From a bacterium (GTDB lineage Bacteria; Bacillota; Clostridia; Lachnospirales; Lachnospiraceae): a stretch of DNA of 64,000 nucleotides. The position numbers were made by a program, and so were the translations under genes. The notes below the pieces were generated by a model. The model saw only the letters and a program-made list of their open reading frames with translations, ran no database searches and was not told where the DNA came from. Positions 16,997 through 25,432 of this stretch are shown in pieces. Where the stretch lies: positions 133,208 through 197,207 of the forward strand of contig JAMPGX010000002.1 of assembly GCA_023663725.1 (NCBI GenBank). The letters run 5' to 3'. Position 1 is the first letter of the stretch. Every line of letters starts with the position of its first letter.

Positions 16997-17899
16997 ATGA
17001 GGACAATTGATCTGGGAAAAAGAAATGCTTCTTACCAGCAGCTACAGGGTCTGCGGGACAATCGAACCAAGCGGCTGCGGCAGGGGGCATTTTTTGTGGA
17101 GGGAGTGCGAAATATCAATCAGGCCATAGAGACGGGGTGGAGCATTCGCAGCTTCCTCTATTCCAATAGGGAATCTTTTCAAAAAGGAAATCTTTCGACT
17201 TGGGCGGAAAATATTCTCAATTCTGTGGAGACAAAAGTCAATTACCGGTTGACCGACGAACTGATGGCCGGACTCAGCGGCAAAGAGGATGTGTCGGAGC
17301 TGATGGCGGTGGTGGAGATGAAAAGGCACCCGAGATGGTGGGAGCAAGGTGTCAGCGGGCCGCCGCCAGTGGAAAATCCTCTGTTTGTGCTGTTTGACAG
17401 ACCGGGCAACAAGGGGAATCTGGGCACGATACTCCGCACCTGTGATGCGCTGGGGGCTGACGGATTGTTTTTGACAGGACATGGAGTGGATCTGTACGAT
17501 CCGGAGGTGCTGCAGGCCAGTATGGGCTCCTTTTTCCGAGTGCCGGTGTGGTATGTGGAGAGCAGCGACGGATGGGAGGCCTGCGTGACGGCGCTGCGGT
17601 ATAAATATCCGGCGCTGCGTTTGATCGGCACCACGGCCCACAGACAGCAGCCCATTTACAGACAGCAGCTTTCCGGTCCGGCAGTGATCATGCTTGGGAA
17701 CGAAACTGTGGGCCTTGGCCGCCGATATAAGGAGATGGCGGATGTGCTGTGTAGCATTCCCATGGCGGAGACATCTTCCGCCTCCTCATTAAATGTGGGC
17801 TGCGCGGCGTCAATTATGCTGTATGAGGCGGCCAGACAGAGAAGCACCTGTATTCCCGCGGGCAATGAGGAAAATGTCCATGCTTGCATGGATGTTTGA
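16997..17899 (+). CDS. TrmH/SpoU-family RNA 2'-O-methyltransferase
   Basis: A 300-residue SPOUT methyltransferase that would methylate a ribose 2'-OH of tRNA or rRNA using S-adenosylmethionine. An N-terminal substrate-binding region (about 1-115, with FFVEGVRNI) precedes the knotted catalytic domain with motif 1 RPGNKGNLGTILRTCDALG, motif 2 VIMLGNETVGLG and motif 3 SSASSLNVGCAASIMLYEA. Motif 1 has RPGNKGN where many members have NPGN. The start has AGGGAGG nearby. It is flanked by the two ParB-like genes in the same orientation (57 bp to the downstream one), so the three may be functionally linked. The exact RNA target cannot be assigned. Confidence 0.92.
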   Translation: MRTIDLGKRNASYQQLQGLRDNRTKRLRQGAFFVEGVRNINQAIETGWSIRSFLYSNRESFQKGNLSTWAENILNSVETKVNYRLTDELMAGLSGKEDVSELMAVVEMKRHPRWWEQGVSGPPPVENPLFVLFDRPGNKGNLGTILRTCDALGADGLFLTGHGVDLYDPEVLQASMGSFFRVPVWYVESSDGWEACVTALRYKYPALRLIGTTAHRQQPIYRQQLSGPAVIMLGNETVGLGRRYKEMADVLCSIPMAETSSASSLNVGCAASIMLYEAARQRSTCIPAGNEENVHACMDV

Positions 17900-17955
17900 C
17901 GAATGCCGCGAGGGTATAAGTGTGCGCGTGTTCAAGTACGCAAGGGAGGATGAGA

Positions 17956-18396
17956 ATGAAGTATGGAACTTATGCCATGGCCAGAGAATATGACGCCATG
18001 GGTAAAATAGACGAATGGATGCAGTTGTTTCTGAGAAACGACGGGCACAATATCGCGCTGGCGGACGGGCTGCTCAGGGAGGAGCGCTGTTATCTCGGGC
18101 TGCGCAGGATACCGCTGTCGCTGCTCGACGCGGTCAAATCCGGCGCGCCGGAATATCTGTGCGATCAGAACGATATTCAGTATTTTTTTGAGGTCGTGGA
18201 CCGTATGAAGCAGGCTTACGGAGACTGGGATACTCCGCCTCTGATTGTGGAGTATGGGGAAAACGGGTTTTATGTCGCAGATGGGCGTCATCGGCTGGAG
18301 ATGTACAGACAGCTGGGAGTAACCCACATTCAGGCGGCGCTGTGGACCACGGGGGAGCGGAGGCGGGAAGAGCTGATCGGACTGCTGGGCTCCTGA
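17956..18396 (+). CDS. Small ParB-like nuclease-domain protein
   Basis: A 146-residue soluble protein. Its C-terminal half has the ParB/sulfiredoxin-fold signature PPLIV (94-98) followed by VADGRHRLEMYRQLG (about 107-121) and IQAALW. The GRHR motif is the part of ParB proteins that contacts nucleotide. There is no ParB HTH domain and no parA nearby, so it is not a chromosome-partition ParB. It is similar along most of its length to the C-terminal half of the protein encoded at 16040-16807. ATG 17956 is chosen because GGGAGG lies 7 bases upstream; frames open back to 17920 lack similarity. Role unknown. Confidence 0.75.
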   Translation: MKYGTYAMAREYDAMGKIDEWMQLFLRNDGHNIALADGLLREERCYLGLRRIPLSLLDAVKSGAPEYLCDQNDIQYFFEVVDRMKQAYGDWDTPPLIVEYGENGFYVADGRHRLEMYRQLGVTHIQAALWTTGERRREELIGLLGS

Positions 18397-18675
18397 CCTA
18401 TTCAATAAAGTATCCCTGGCGACTGGCTCAGAAGCGTAGCTTGGCCAGCCGCCACTCGATTCTGGTCCTGGTCTTCTGCCAGGACTTTATCTATTGTTAC
18501 GGTGACGAGTTCCCCAGTCTTGTCGCAAAATCGAAACCGTATCGGCGCAATCTCTCTTGTGACAGATATTTTTGTGTGATAAAATAAAGATTCAGATATT
18601 ATCCGGCACAGGATAGCGCAGCTTTCCTGTAGGACAGTAAAGTCGCGAAGCGATTTAATTTAGGGAGGAGATCTC
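18397..18675. other. Intergenic region with hairpin and candidate promoter
   Basis: No gene is evident. GTCCTGG (18465-18471) and CCAGGAC (18479-18485) form a 7-bp stem followed by TTTAT, a weak terminator for the ParB-like gene. TTGTGA (18557-18562), 17 bp and TAAAAT (18580-18585) form a reasonable promoter for the small ORF at 18676. Confidence 0.4.
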
Positions 18676-18822
18676 ATGAATCAAATAGAAGATGTGGTGA
18701 AACTGTTAGATGCGATGTGGGTAGTCCTTTTGCCACAGGAAAGCTTTATGATCTGGAGGAAGCGCCGGAAAAGTAACTATTTTGAGTTTACTTTTTCTCT
18801 GGTGGATGCTACAATAAGTTAA
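18676..18822 (+). CDS. Hypothetical 48-residue small protein, possibly frameshifted
   Basis: A short ORF (MNQIEDVVKLLDAM...) with a strong AGGGAGGAG ribosome binding site and an upstream promoter candidate. After codon 14 the reading frame becomes unlikely (WVVLLPQESF). The alternative frame reads SPFATGKLYDLEEAPEK and then stops at TAA, which looks more protein-like, so a one-base indel may have broken an originally shorter protein of about 32-33 residues. No family recognised. Confidence 0.35.
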   Translation: MNQIEDVVKLLDAMWVVLLPQESFMIWRKRRKSNYFEFTFSLVDATIS

Positions 18823-18895
18823 TGACCGCGTGCTGAAATATGCAAAAGCGAGGCATACTGATAATTGAGTGGGCATGGTCCTCGGGGAGGCTTTT

Positions 18896-19792
18896 ATGAG
18901 TAAATTCGAGAAAAAATTTGGAAAATATGCGATTAAGAATCTTTCGTTGATGTTGATTATGTGTTATGCGGTGGGATATCTGATACAGCTTGTGGCCGGT
19001 GATTTTCTGGGGTTTTTGACGTTGAATCCGTATCAAATCCTGCATGGGCAGATCTGGCGCATTGTGACCTGGATTCTCATCCCGCCCTCCTCCTTTAGCA
19101 TCTTCACCGTTATTATGCTGTATTTCTACTATTCGGTGGGGACGACGCTGGAGCGGACCTGGGGAGCATACCGCTACAATGTATACCTGTTTTCCGGTAT
19201 GCTGTTCACGGTGTTGGGCAGCTTTGTGGCCATGGGACTGTGCTATGTATTTTACGGTGATGCGCTGGCGCATCCCGATGCCGCGCTTTATACTTTCGCC
19301 AGCTATAGTCGGCTGTTCAGCACCTACTATATCAATATGTCTATTCTGCTGGCTTTTTCCGCCACTTTTCCGGATGCCCAGGTGATGCTGATGTTTGTGT
19401 TTCCAGTTAAGATGAAGGTGCTGGGCATTATCTATGGGGTGATGCTGGTGTTTGACCTGTTCCAGAACGTGGGCAGTCCGCTGGCGGGAATATTCTATCG
19501 AACAGCGATAGTGGCATCGTTGCTCAACTTCGTGATCTTCTGGCTCACCAGCAGGGGCCATATACAGATGTCTCCCAAAGAGATCAAGCGCCGGAAGGAG
19601 TTCAAGCATGAGATCAGGAAAAACACAAAGATGAGCGGTCATAAATGCGCCATCTGTGGCAGGACGGACGCGGATGACCCCACGCTGGAGTTCCGCTACT
19701 GTTCTAAGTGTGATGGCAACTATGAGTATTGCCAGAATCATATATTTACGCATGAGCATGTGAAGAATCCAAACAGCGGGAACAGGATGTAA
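18896..19792 (+). CDS. Rhomboid-like membrane protein with C-terminal zinc-ribbon-like tail
   Basis: A 298-residue protein with about six membrane segments between residues 15 and 220. The element FLTLNPYQILHGQIWRIVTW and then VGTTLERTWGAYRYNVYLF resemble the early helices of rhomboid proteases and DUF1751-type relatives. I cannot find the catalytic GxSG motif or the paired His, so it may be an inactive homologue. After the membrane part there is a basic stretch and a Cys/His-rich tail (HKCAICGRTDADD, YCSKC, YCQNHIFTHEH) likely to bind zinc. ATG 18896 has GGGGAGG upstream. The partner or substrate is unknown. Confidence 0.7.
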   Translation: MSKFEKKFGKYAIKNLSLMLIMCYAVGYLIQLVAGDFLGFLTLNPYQILHGQIWRIVTWILIPPSSFSIFTVIMLYFYYSVGTTLERTWGAYRYNVYLFSGMLFTVLGSFVAMGLCYVFYGDALAHPDAALYTFASYSRLFSTYYINMSILLAFSATFPDAQVMLMFVFPVKMKVLGIIYGVMLVFDLFQNVGSPLAGIFYRTAIVASLLNFVIFWLTSRGHIQMSPKEIKRRKEFKHEIRKNTKMSGHKCAICGRTDADDPTLEFRYCSKCDGNYEYCQNHIFTHEHVKNPNSGNRM

Positions 19793-19845
19793 CGGGGCGG
19801 CAAAGAATGCTGTCTGTATCGTTGAGAAAGGAATCATAGGGAATC

Positions 19846-20583
19846 ATGAATCGGGAAGTCTTATTTGCGCAGACGCTGGAACAGGTCAGGCAGCAGGCGG
19901 CGGATCAGGGCGGCTGGGTCAGCGAGGAGGAGGTACAGGAGGCCTTTGCCCCGCTGGAGTTGTCGGGCGAGCAGTTCCAGATGGTCTATGACTATCTGAT
20001 AAAGCAACACATCGGCATAGGCGCGCCGGTGAATCCAGACGATTATCTGACCGAGGAGGAAAAAAATTATCTGCAGAATTATCTGGATGAGCTGGCGGCG
20101 CTGCCAAAGCAGAGCCCTGGAGAGAAAGAGGCGGTCACGCTCTCGGCCATGGCGGGAGATATCGATGCTCAGAGCCGTCTGGCAGTCATCTATCTGCCGG
20201 ACGTGGTGGAGGTGGCCAGACTGTACGGCGGACAGGGCGTGCCGCTGGAGGATCTGATCGGAGAGGGCAATCTGGCGCTGTCTGTCGGGGTGTCCATGCT
20301 GGGAGCGTTGGAGCATGCGTCTGAGGCTCAGGGAATGCTCGGCAGGATGATGATGGACGCCATGGAGGAGCTGATTCAGGAGCAGCAGGACACGGAGCAG
20401 GCCGACAGGCGAATGACGCAGCGGATCAACAAAGTGTTGGAGGCGGCCAGAGAGCTTTCAGAGGAGCTGCACCGCAAAGTGACCGTGGAGGAGCTGGCGC
20501 AGGAGACAAAGCTGTCTGAGAAGGCCATACGGGACGCCGTGCGTCTGTGCGGCCATCAGATTGAATATCTGGAGGAGACCTGA
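19846..20583 (+). CDS. Sigma-70-like protein lacking region 4
   Basis: A 245-residue protein. An N-terminal region 1.1-like segment (about 1-60) is followed by a region 2.1/2.2-like stretch (AQSRLAVIYLPDVVEVARLY, then PLEDLIGEGNLALSVGV) and a region 3-like helix-turn-helix (RKVTVEELAQETKLSEKAIR, about 207-226). The aromatic-rich region 2.3/2.4 that melts and reads the -10 element is replaced by an unrelated helix, and region 4, which reads the -35 element, is missing. It might bind core RNA polymerase without acting as a normal sigma factor. Its stop overlaps the next start (TGATG), implying coupled translation. Confidence 0.75.
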   Translation: MNREVLFAQTLEQVRQQAADQGGWVSEEEVQEAFAPLELSGEQFQMVYDYLIKQHIGIGAPVNPDDYLTEEEKNYLQNYLDELAALPKQSPGEKEAVTLSAMAGDIDAQSRLAVIYLPDVVEVARLYGGQGVPLEDLIGEGNLALSVGVSMLGALEHASEAQGMLGRMMMDAMEELIQEQQDTEQADRRMTQRINKVLEAARELSEELHRKVTVEELAQETKLSEKAIRDAVRLCGHQIEYLEET

Positions 20584-21020
20584 TGTTATTGCAGAGACAG
20601 AGCTACGAAGACTATAAATATGTGATGGCGGATGTGGGCAATGTGTATCTGGGCGCAAAATACACCTATGGAGAGCTCCTGCAAAACGAGGATGTGCCGT
20701 TTAAAATAAGGGCCATTGTGGAACGCTATATCTTACCCGATGCGGACGCAGAGACCACACTGGAGAGCGATTTTTACTATATGTCCCCAGACAGTTTCGC
20801 CTATAAGACTTACAGGCAGCTGAAGGTCAAGGTCAAGTGCAGCAGAATCGTGAAAAAGAAAAGCCTGTTTTCCAGAGGAAAGAGCAGGCAGGTATACACG
20901 ACAGAGCTGATCGACCTGGAGAATTTCACAACAATAAGTCCCGCCGACAAACAGGCGCAGGGAATCGTAATACAGGAGATCGTCATCAACAAGCTGGCCA
21001 TGATGACGTTCACAGTGTAA
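20583..21020 (+). CDS. Hypothetical protein (DUF5721-like)
   Basis: A 145-residue, probably cytoplasmic protein with no signal peptide or membrane helix. It starts MLLQRQSYEDYKYVMADVG and has a basic patch (KVKVKCSRIVKKKSLFSRGK) that could contact nucleic acid. The closest idea is the uncharacterised DUF5721 family, from memory only. Its ATG overlaps the stop of the sigma-like gene by one base, so the two proteins are probably made together. A repeat element begins immediately after its stop codon. Confidence 0.6.
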   Translation: MLLQRQSYEDYKYVMADVGNVYLGAKYTYGELLQNEDVPFKIRAIVERYILPDADAETTLESDFYYMSPDSFAYKTYRQLKVKVKCSRIVKKKSLFSRGKSRQVYTTELIDLENFTTISPADKQAQGIVIQEIVINKLAMMTFTV

Positions 21021-21078
21021 GAACGAAGCGAGAGCATACCAGCGTCGAAATATACAAGCAGTACAATGGCACTCGCAT
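21021..21078. repeat. Direct repeat, copy 1 (58 bp)
   Basis: It starts GAACGAAGCGAGAGC right after the DUF5721-like stop codon and aligns without gaps to 21241-21298, with 45 of 58 positions identical by my count. The two copies flank a large inverted-repeat structure. Confidence 0.75.
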
Positions 21079-21148
21079 GAGTATTGGCATGAATCGTCTA
21101 TTATGTCTATTTACGGACAATTGCGAAACTATTTATCGCCAGTACCGA

Positions 21149-21287
21149 ATTGTGCATATTGTATATTCCAAAAGCAAAGCCCTTTCGAACCGTCGGTACT
21201 TAGATGCTGTATTTTAGCATCTTATGTACCGCTACGGTGAGAACGGAGCGAGAGCGTGCTTGCGTTGGAATATACAATATGCACAAT
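21149..21287. repeat. Large imperfect hairpin element with perfect 23-bp arms
   Basis: The arm at 21149-21171 (ATTGTGCATATTGTATATTC...) is the exact reverse complement of 21265-21287. Between them a second inverted repeat (CGGTACTTAGATGCT near 21193-21207 against AGCATCTTATGTACCG near 21216-21231) forms an inner hairpin. The region between 21021 and 21355 has no gene. It looks like a MITE-like or other dispersed structured repeat; no transposase or duplicated target site was identified. Confidence 0.7.
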
Positions 21288-21298
21288 GACACTAGCAT
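21241..21298. repeat. Direct repeat, copy 2 (58 bp)
   Basis: It begins GAACGGAGCGAGAGC and contains the right arm of the 23-bp inverted repeat. See copy 1. Confidence 0.75.
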
Positions 21299-21355
21299 AA
21301 CAACTGTTTTTTTGCAATTACCCATACACGTTTTTTAAGAAAAGAGGATGGAAAA

Positions 21356-24274
21356 ATGAAGATTGAAGAGGTAACAAGCTACGAACTGATAGAGAAGAGG
21401 GAGATCAAGGATCTCAATTCCATGAGCTATCTGCTGCGGCACAGGAAGACGGGCGCGAGGGTGGCCCTGCTTCAAAATGACGACGACAACAAAGTGTTTT
21501 ACATCGGGTTTCGCACGCCGCCGGAGGATTCCACCGGTGTGGCCCATATCCTGGAGCACTCTGTGCTGTGTGGCTCGCGGGAATTCCCAGTCAAGGATCC
21601 GTTCGTGGAGCTGGTCAAAGGTTCTTTGAATACCTTCTTAAATGCTATGACTTATCCTGACAAGACGATATATCCGGTGGCCAGCTGCAATGACAAGGAT
21701 TTCCAGAATCTGATGCATGTGTATCTTGACGCGGTGTTCTACCCCAGAATTTACGATACAGACAAGATTTTTCGACAGGAGGGCTGGCATTACGAGTTGG
21801 ACGGCCTGGAGGGAGAGCTGACCCTCAACGGCGTGGTCTACAACGAGATGAAGGGCGCTTTCTCCTCTCCGGAGGATGTGCTGTTTCGCGAGAGGATGAA
21901 GTCCCTGTACCCAGACACCGCCTACGGCAAGGTGTCCGGCGGCGACCCGGCGGTGATCCCCCAGCTCAGCTATGAGGAGTTCCTGGAGTTTCATCGGCGC
22001 TACTATCACCCCTCCAATTCCTATATCTATCTGTACGGCAATATGGATATGGCGGAGAAGTTGATCTTTCTGGATGAAAAATACCTGTCCGCCTTTGAGC
22101 GGCTGGAGATCGACAGCAGTATCCAACAGCAGGAGCCTTTTCCCGCGCTGCGCAGGACGGTGCGGGAATATCCGGTCAGCGATGAAGCCAATGAACAGGA
22201 GTGCGGCTATCTGAGCTATAATATGACCGCCGGAGACTGTCTGGACCGTGAGTTGTATGTGGCTTTTCAGATTCTGGATTACGCGCTCTGCAGCGCGCCG
22301 GGAGCGCCTCTCAAGCAGGTGCTTCTGGATAACAGTATGGGCAAGGACATCTACAGCGAGTATGACAATGGGATACGTCAGCCCTTCTTTTCTGTGGTGG
22401 CCAGCGATACGGACACAGGCAAGGCCGACCGCTTTGTGGAGCTGATTGACCGAGAACTGCGGCGGATTGCGAAGGAGGGCTTTGAACAGAAAGCGCTGCT
22501 GGCGGGGATCAACCACTATGAGTTCAGATACAGGGAAGCGGACTATGGCAATTATCCCAAGGGATTGATGTATGGCTTGCAGATGTTAGACAGCTGGCTC
22601 TATGCGGATGAGCTGCCCTTTATCCATGTGGAGGCCAACGATACCTATGCCCGTCTGCGGGAGAAGGTAGGACAGGGCTATTTTGAGGGTCTGGTACAGA
22701 CTTATCTGATCGACAATTCGCATAGAACGCTGGTGATTCTACAGCCGAAAAAGGGTATGGCTCAGGCCATGGAGGAGGATCTTAAGACCCGCCTGTCGCA
22801 GCTCAAGGCGGGGATGAGCAGGGAGGAGCTGTCGGACATCATAGCGCAGCAGCAGGCTCTGACCGCGTATCAGGAACAGGAGGACAGCAAGGAGGATCTG
22901 GCCAGGATTCCCATGCTGGCCAGAGAGGATATCGGCCGTGAGGCGAGGAAGCTGGTGAATGAGGAGACTCATATTGGAGATATTCCGGCGCTGCGCCACA
23001 GTCTGTTTACCAATGGCATTGCCTATATCAGGCTGGTCTTTTCACTGGATCAGATACCGGAGCGCCTCTACCCCTATGTGGGGATTTTCAAGAGCTGCCT
23101 GGGGCTGCTTGGCACGGCACACTACAGCTACGGAGCGCTGGTCACGGAGATTGATCTGCATACCGGCGGCATGAGCGCCGTGACCAATGTATATGGCGAT
23201 GTGGACAATACGGATAGCTGCAAGATCACGCTGGATCTGAAGACCAAGGTGCTCTGCGGCAATATCGACAAGGCCATGGAGCTGTTTGAGGAGATTGCTC
23301 TGACCTCTGATTTCGGGGATGAGAAGAGACTCCTGGAGATCGTCTCCGAGGAGCAGTCACAGCTACAGTCCTTTATGACATCTCGGGGCCACAGCGTAGC
23401 CATGAACAGGGCTCTGGCCTATGGCAGCGTCTCCGGCGTCATCAGCGAGACGCTCTCCGGCATCCCGTATTTTCGGTTGATATCGCGGATTCAGGGACAT
23501 TTTGAGGAGGAGAAGGCCACCTTGATTAAGGCTCTGCGTGAGTTGGCGGCTCTGATCTTCTGTCGGGAGAACCTGATGGTGGACTATGTGGGCGAAGAGG
23601 AGGGCTGGGAGCTGACGGCTAAGGCTGTAGAGCGCTTAGCACACAAGCTGAACGCGTCCCCTGCGGAGATGGGAGAGTACCGTCCCCTGCCGGAGAGAAA
23701 GCAGGAGGGCCTGATGACTGCCGGACAGGTGCTCTATGTGTGCAGGGCTGGCAATTTCAAGAAGAAGGGTCTGCCCTATCGGGGCACATTGCGCTTCCTG
23801 AAGGTGATGATGGAGTATGAATATCTGTGGAGCAACATTCGGGTGAAAGGCGGAGCCTATGGTTGCATGTGCGGCTTCGGCAGGTCTGGCGAGAGTTATT
23901 TTGTTTCTTATCGTGACCCAAATTTAAAAAATACGGTAGAGATCTATGAAAAAGCGGCGGAGGTGGTGGAGCATTTCACGGCTGACGAGCGCGTTATGAC
24001 TCAGTATATTATCGGGGCGATCAGTGGCATGGATACGCCAATGAATCCGGCGGCATATGGGCTTTTCTCTCTGAGCGCCCATATGTGCAATATCACCCAG
24101 CAGCAGCTGGAGGAAGAGAGGCGGCAGCTGTTGGATGCGACCGAGGAGGATATTCGGGAATTGGCGGCCTATATCAGAGCTTTCATGGAGGATGATTTCC
24201 TCTGCGTGGTTGGCAATGCCCAGAAGATCAGAGAAGAGAAGGAGTTGTTCCTGACAACGGAAAACTTATTCTAG
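21356..24274 (+). CDS. M16C-family zinc metalloprotease (presequence-protease-like)
   Basis: A 972-residue peptidase of the insulinase superfamily, full length for the single-chain M16C/PreP type. The inverted zinc motif HILEH (within GVAHILEHSVLCGSREF, about residues 62-78) supplies the two His ligands and catalytic Glu; the third ligand is probably the Glu in VVYNEMKGAFSSPED. The second half contains the inactive partner domain with the substrate-binding RVKGGAYGCMCGF motif. No signal peptide is present, so it should act in the cytoplasm, degrading peptides. AAGAGGATGG precedes the start. The upstream gap holds only the repeat element. It is followed closely by the DUF4349 gene. Confidence 0.93.
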   Translation: MKIEEVTSYELIEKREIKDLNSMSYLLRHRKTGARVALLQNDDDNKVFYIGFRTPPEDSTGVAHILEHSVLCGSREFPVKDPFVELVKGSLNTFLNAMTYPDKTIYPVASCNDKDFQNLMHVYLDAVFYPRIYDTDKIFRQEGWHYELDGLEGELTLNGVVYNEMKGAFSSPEDVLFRERMKSLYPDTAYGKVSGGDPAVIPQLSYEEFLEFHRRYYHPSNSYIYLYGNMDMAEKLIFLDEKYLSAFERLEIDSSIQQQEPFPALRRTVREYPVSDEANEQECGYLSYNMTAGDCLDRELYVAFQILDYALCSAPGAPLKQVLLDNSMGKDIYSEYDNGIRQPFFSVVASDTDTGKADRFVELIDRELRRIAKEGFEQKALLAGINHYEFRYREADYGNYPKGLMYGLQMLDSWLYADELPFIHVEANDTYARLREKVGQGYFEGLVQTYLIDNSHRTLVILQPKKGMAQAMEEDLKTRLSQLKAGMSREELSDIIAQQQALTAYQEQEDSKEDLARIPMLAREDIGREARKLVNEETHIGDIPALRHSLFTNGIAYIRLVFSLDQIPERLYPYVGIFKSCLGLLGTAHYSYGALVTEIDLHTGGMSAVTNVYGDVDNTDSCKITLDLKTKVLCGNIDKAMELFEEIALTSDFGDEKRLLEIVSEEQSQLQSFMTSRGHSVAMNRALAYGSVSGVISETLSGIPYFRLISRIQGHFEEEKATLIKALRELAALIFCRENLMVDYVGEEEGWELTAKAVERLAHKLNASPAEMGEYRPLPERKQEGLMTAGQVLYVCRAGNFKKKGLPYRGTLRFLKVMMEYEYLWSNIRVKGGAYGCMCGFGRSGESYFVSYRDPNLKNTVEIYEKAAEVVEHFTADERVMTQYIIGAISGMDTPMNPAAYGLFSLSAHMCNITQQQLEEERRQLLDATEEDIRELAAYIRAFMEDDFLCVVGNAQKIREEKELFLTTENLF

Positions 24275-24289
24275 GAAAAGGGGGCTATT

Positions 24290-25432
24290 ATGAAAAAGAC
24301 AAAGTGGAAAAAGAGGCTGCTGGCAGGGACACTGGTGCTGCTGGCGCTTCTGACACAGACTGCCTGCGGCGATTCAGGCGATATGGCGGCGAACGCAGGG
24401 GGGCAGATGAACAGTCCCATGGCGGAAGAATATAATTATGAGATGGCGGATGACTCGCTGGGTATGGACATGTATGCCAGCGAGTCCAAGACGGAGAGCG
24501 GCTCTGGCGGTCAACAGCAGAAAACGGATGCGGACAGTCCAAGCAGCAACAGAAAGCTGATCCGCACAGTGAGAATGTCTGTGGAGACCAAGGAGTTTGA
24601 CTCTGTCATGGAGACGCTGGAAAGGCGCGTGGATGAGCTGGGCGGTTATATCGAGGATATGGAGACCTACAACGGCAGCGTCTACAGCAGTAGCCGTTCC
24701 AGCCGCAGCGCCAGTATGACGGCCAGGATTCCGGCGGCTCAGTTGAACGTGTTTCTGGGCGAGGTGTCCGACATCAGCAATGTCACCCGTCGCTCTGAGA
24801 ATGTGCAGGATGTGACGCTGGACTATGTGGATCTGGACAGTCATAAGAAGACCCTGCAGGCGGAGCATGAGCGCCTTCTGGAGCTGATGGAGAGGGCGGA
24901 ATACATAGAGGATATCATCACGATCGAGCAGCGTCTGTCCGAAGTGCGGTATCAGATTGAGAGCATGGAGGCGCGGCTTCGGACCTATGACAACAAGGTG
25001 GATTATGGCACGGTCTACCTGGATGTGAGCGAGGTGAAGGAGCTGACGCCGGTTCACGAGGAGACCGTCTGGGAGAGGATTAGCGGCGGATTTATCGAGA
25101 ATCTGCGGGGAGTCGGCAACGGGGCTCTGGAGATCGTGATCTGGGTGTTGATTCATATTCCCACACTGGTATTGTGGGCGTTGTTCCTCTTCCTGTTCAT
25201 CCTGTGGCTCAGGTGGTGGATGAAGCGGGACCGCGCGAAAGCAAGGGAGCGGCAGGCGCAGGCGGCAGCCGGACCCAGGCAGGGAGGCTTTAACCCAGGA
25301 GCTCCCAACCAAGGAGGCTTTAACCCAGGAGCTCCCAACCAAGGAGGCTTGTATCCAGGAGGCCCCAACCCAGAAAGCCCCAACCCAGGAGCTCCCGATC
25401 AGGGCCGCAGAGGAGATAGTACCCATGTGTGA
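24290..25432 (+). CDS. DUF4349 lipoprotein with proline/glycine/asparagine-rich tail
   Basis: A 380-residue lipoprotein. The signal peptide ends in the lipobox LTQTAC (Cys26 or close). After an acidic, disordered linker comes the DUF4349 domain (about 85-270): KLIRTVRMSVETKEFD, a coiled-coil segment, and NKVDYGTVYLDVSEV. A membrane helix follows (about 282-305, IVIWVLIHIPTLVLWALFLF) and then a cytoplasmic tail with GGFNPGAPNQ repeats. The tail is encoded by a perfect 30-bp tandem duplication plus a degenerate third unit. The last 8 bp overlap the start of era. Function is unknown; members are envelope proteins. Confidence 0.88.
   Translation: MKKTKWKKRLLAGTLVLLALLTQTACGDSGDMAANAGGQMNSPMAEEYNYEMADDSLGMDMYASESKTESGSGGQQQKTDADSPSSNRKLIRTVRMSVETKEFDSVMETLERRVDELGGYIEDMETYNGSVYSSSRSSRSASMTARIPAAQLNVFLGEVSDISNVTRRSENVQDVTLDYVDLDSHKKTLQAEHERLLELMERAEYIEDIITIEQRLSEVRYQIESMEARLRTYDNKVDYGTVYLDVSEVKELTPVHEETVWERISGGFIENLRGVGNGALEIVIWVLIHIPTLVLWALFLFLFILWLRWWMKRDRAKARERQAQAAAGPRQGGFNPGAPNQGGFNPGAPNQGGLYPGGPNPESPNPGAPDQGRRGDSTHV
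25283..25372 (+). repeat. 30-bp tandem repeat in the DUF4349 gene
   Basis: Units at 25283-25312 and 25313-25342 are identical and encode GGFNPGAPNQ; 25343-25372 is a diverged third unit. Such in-frame repeats often vary in copy number between strains. Confidence 0.85.
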
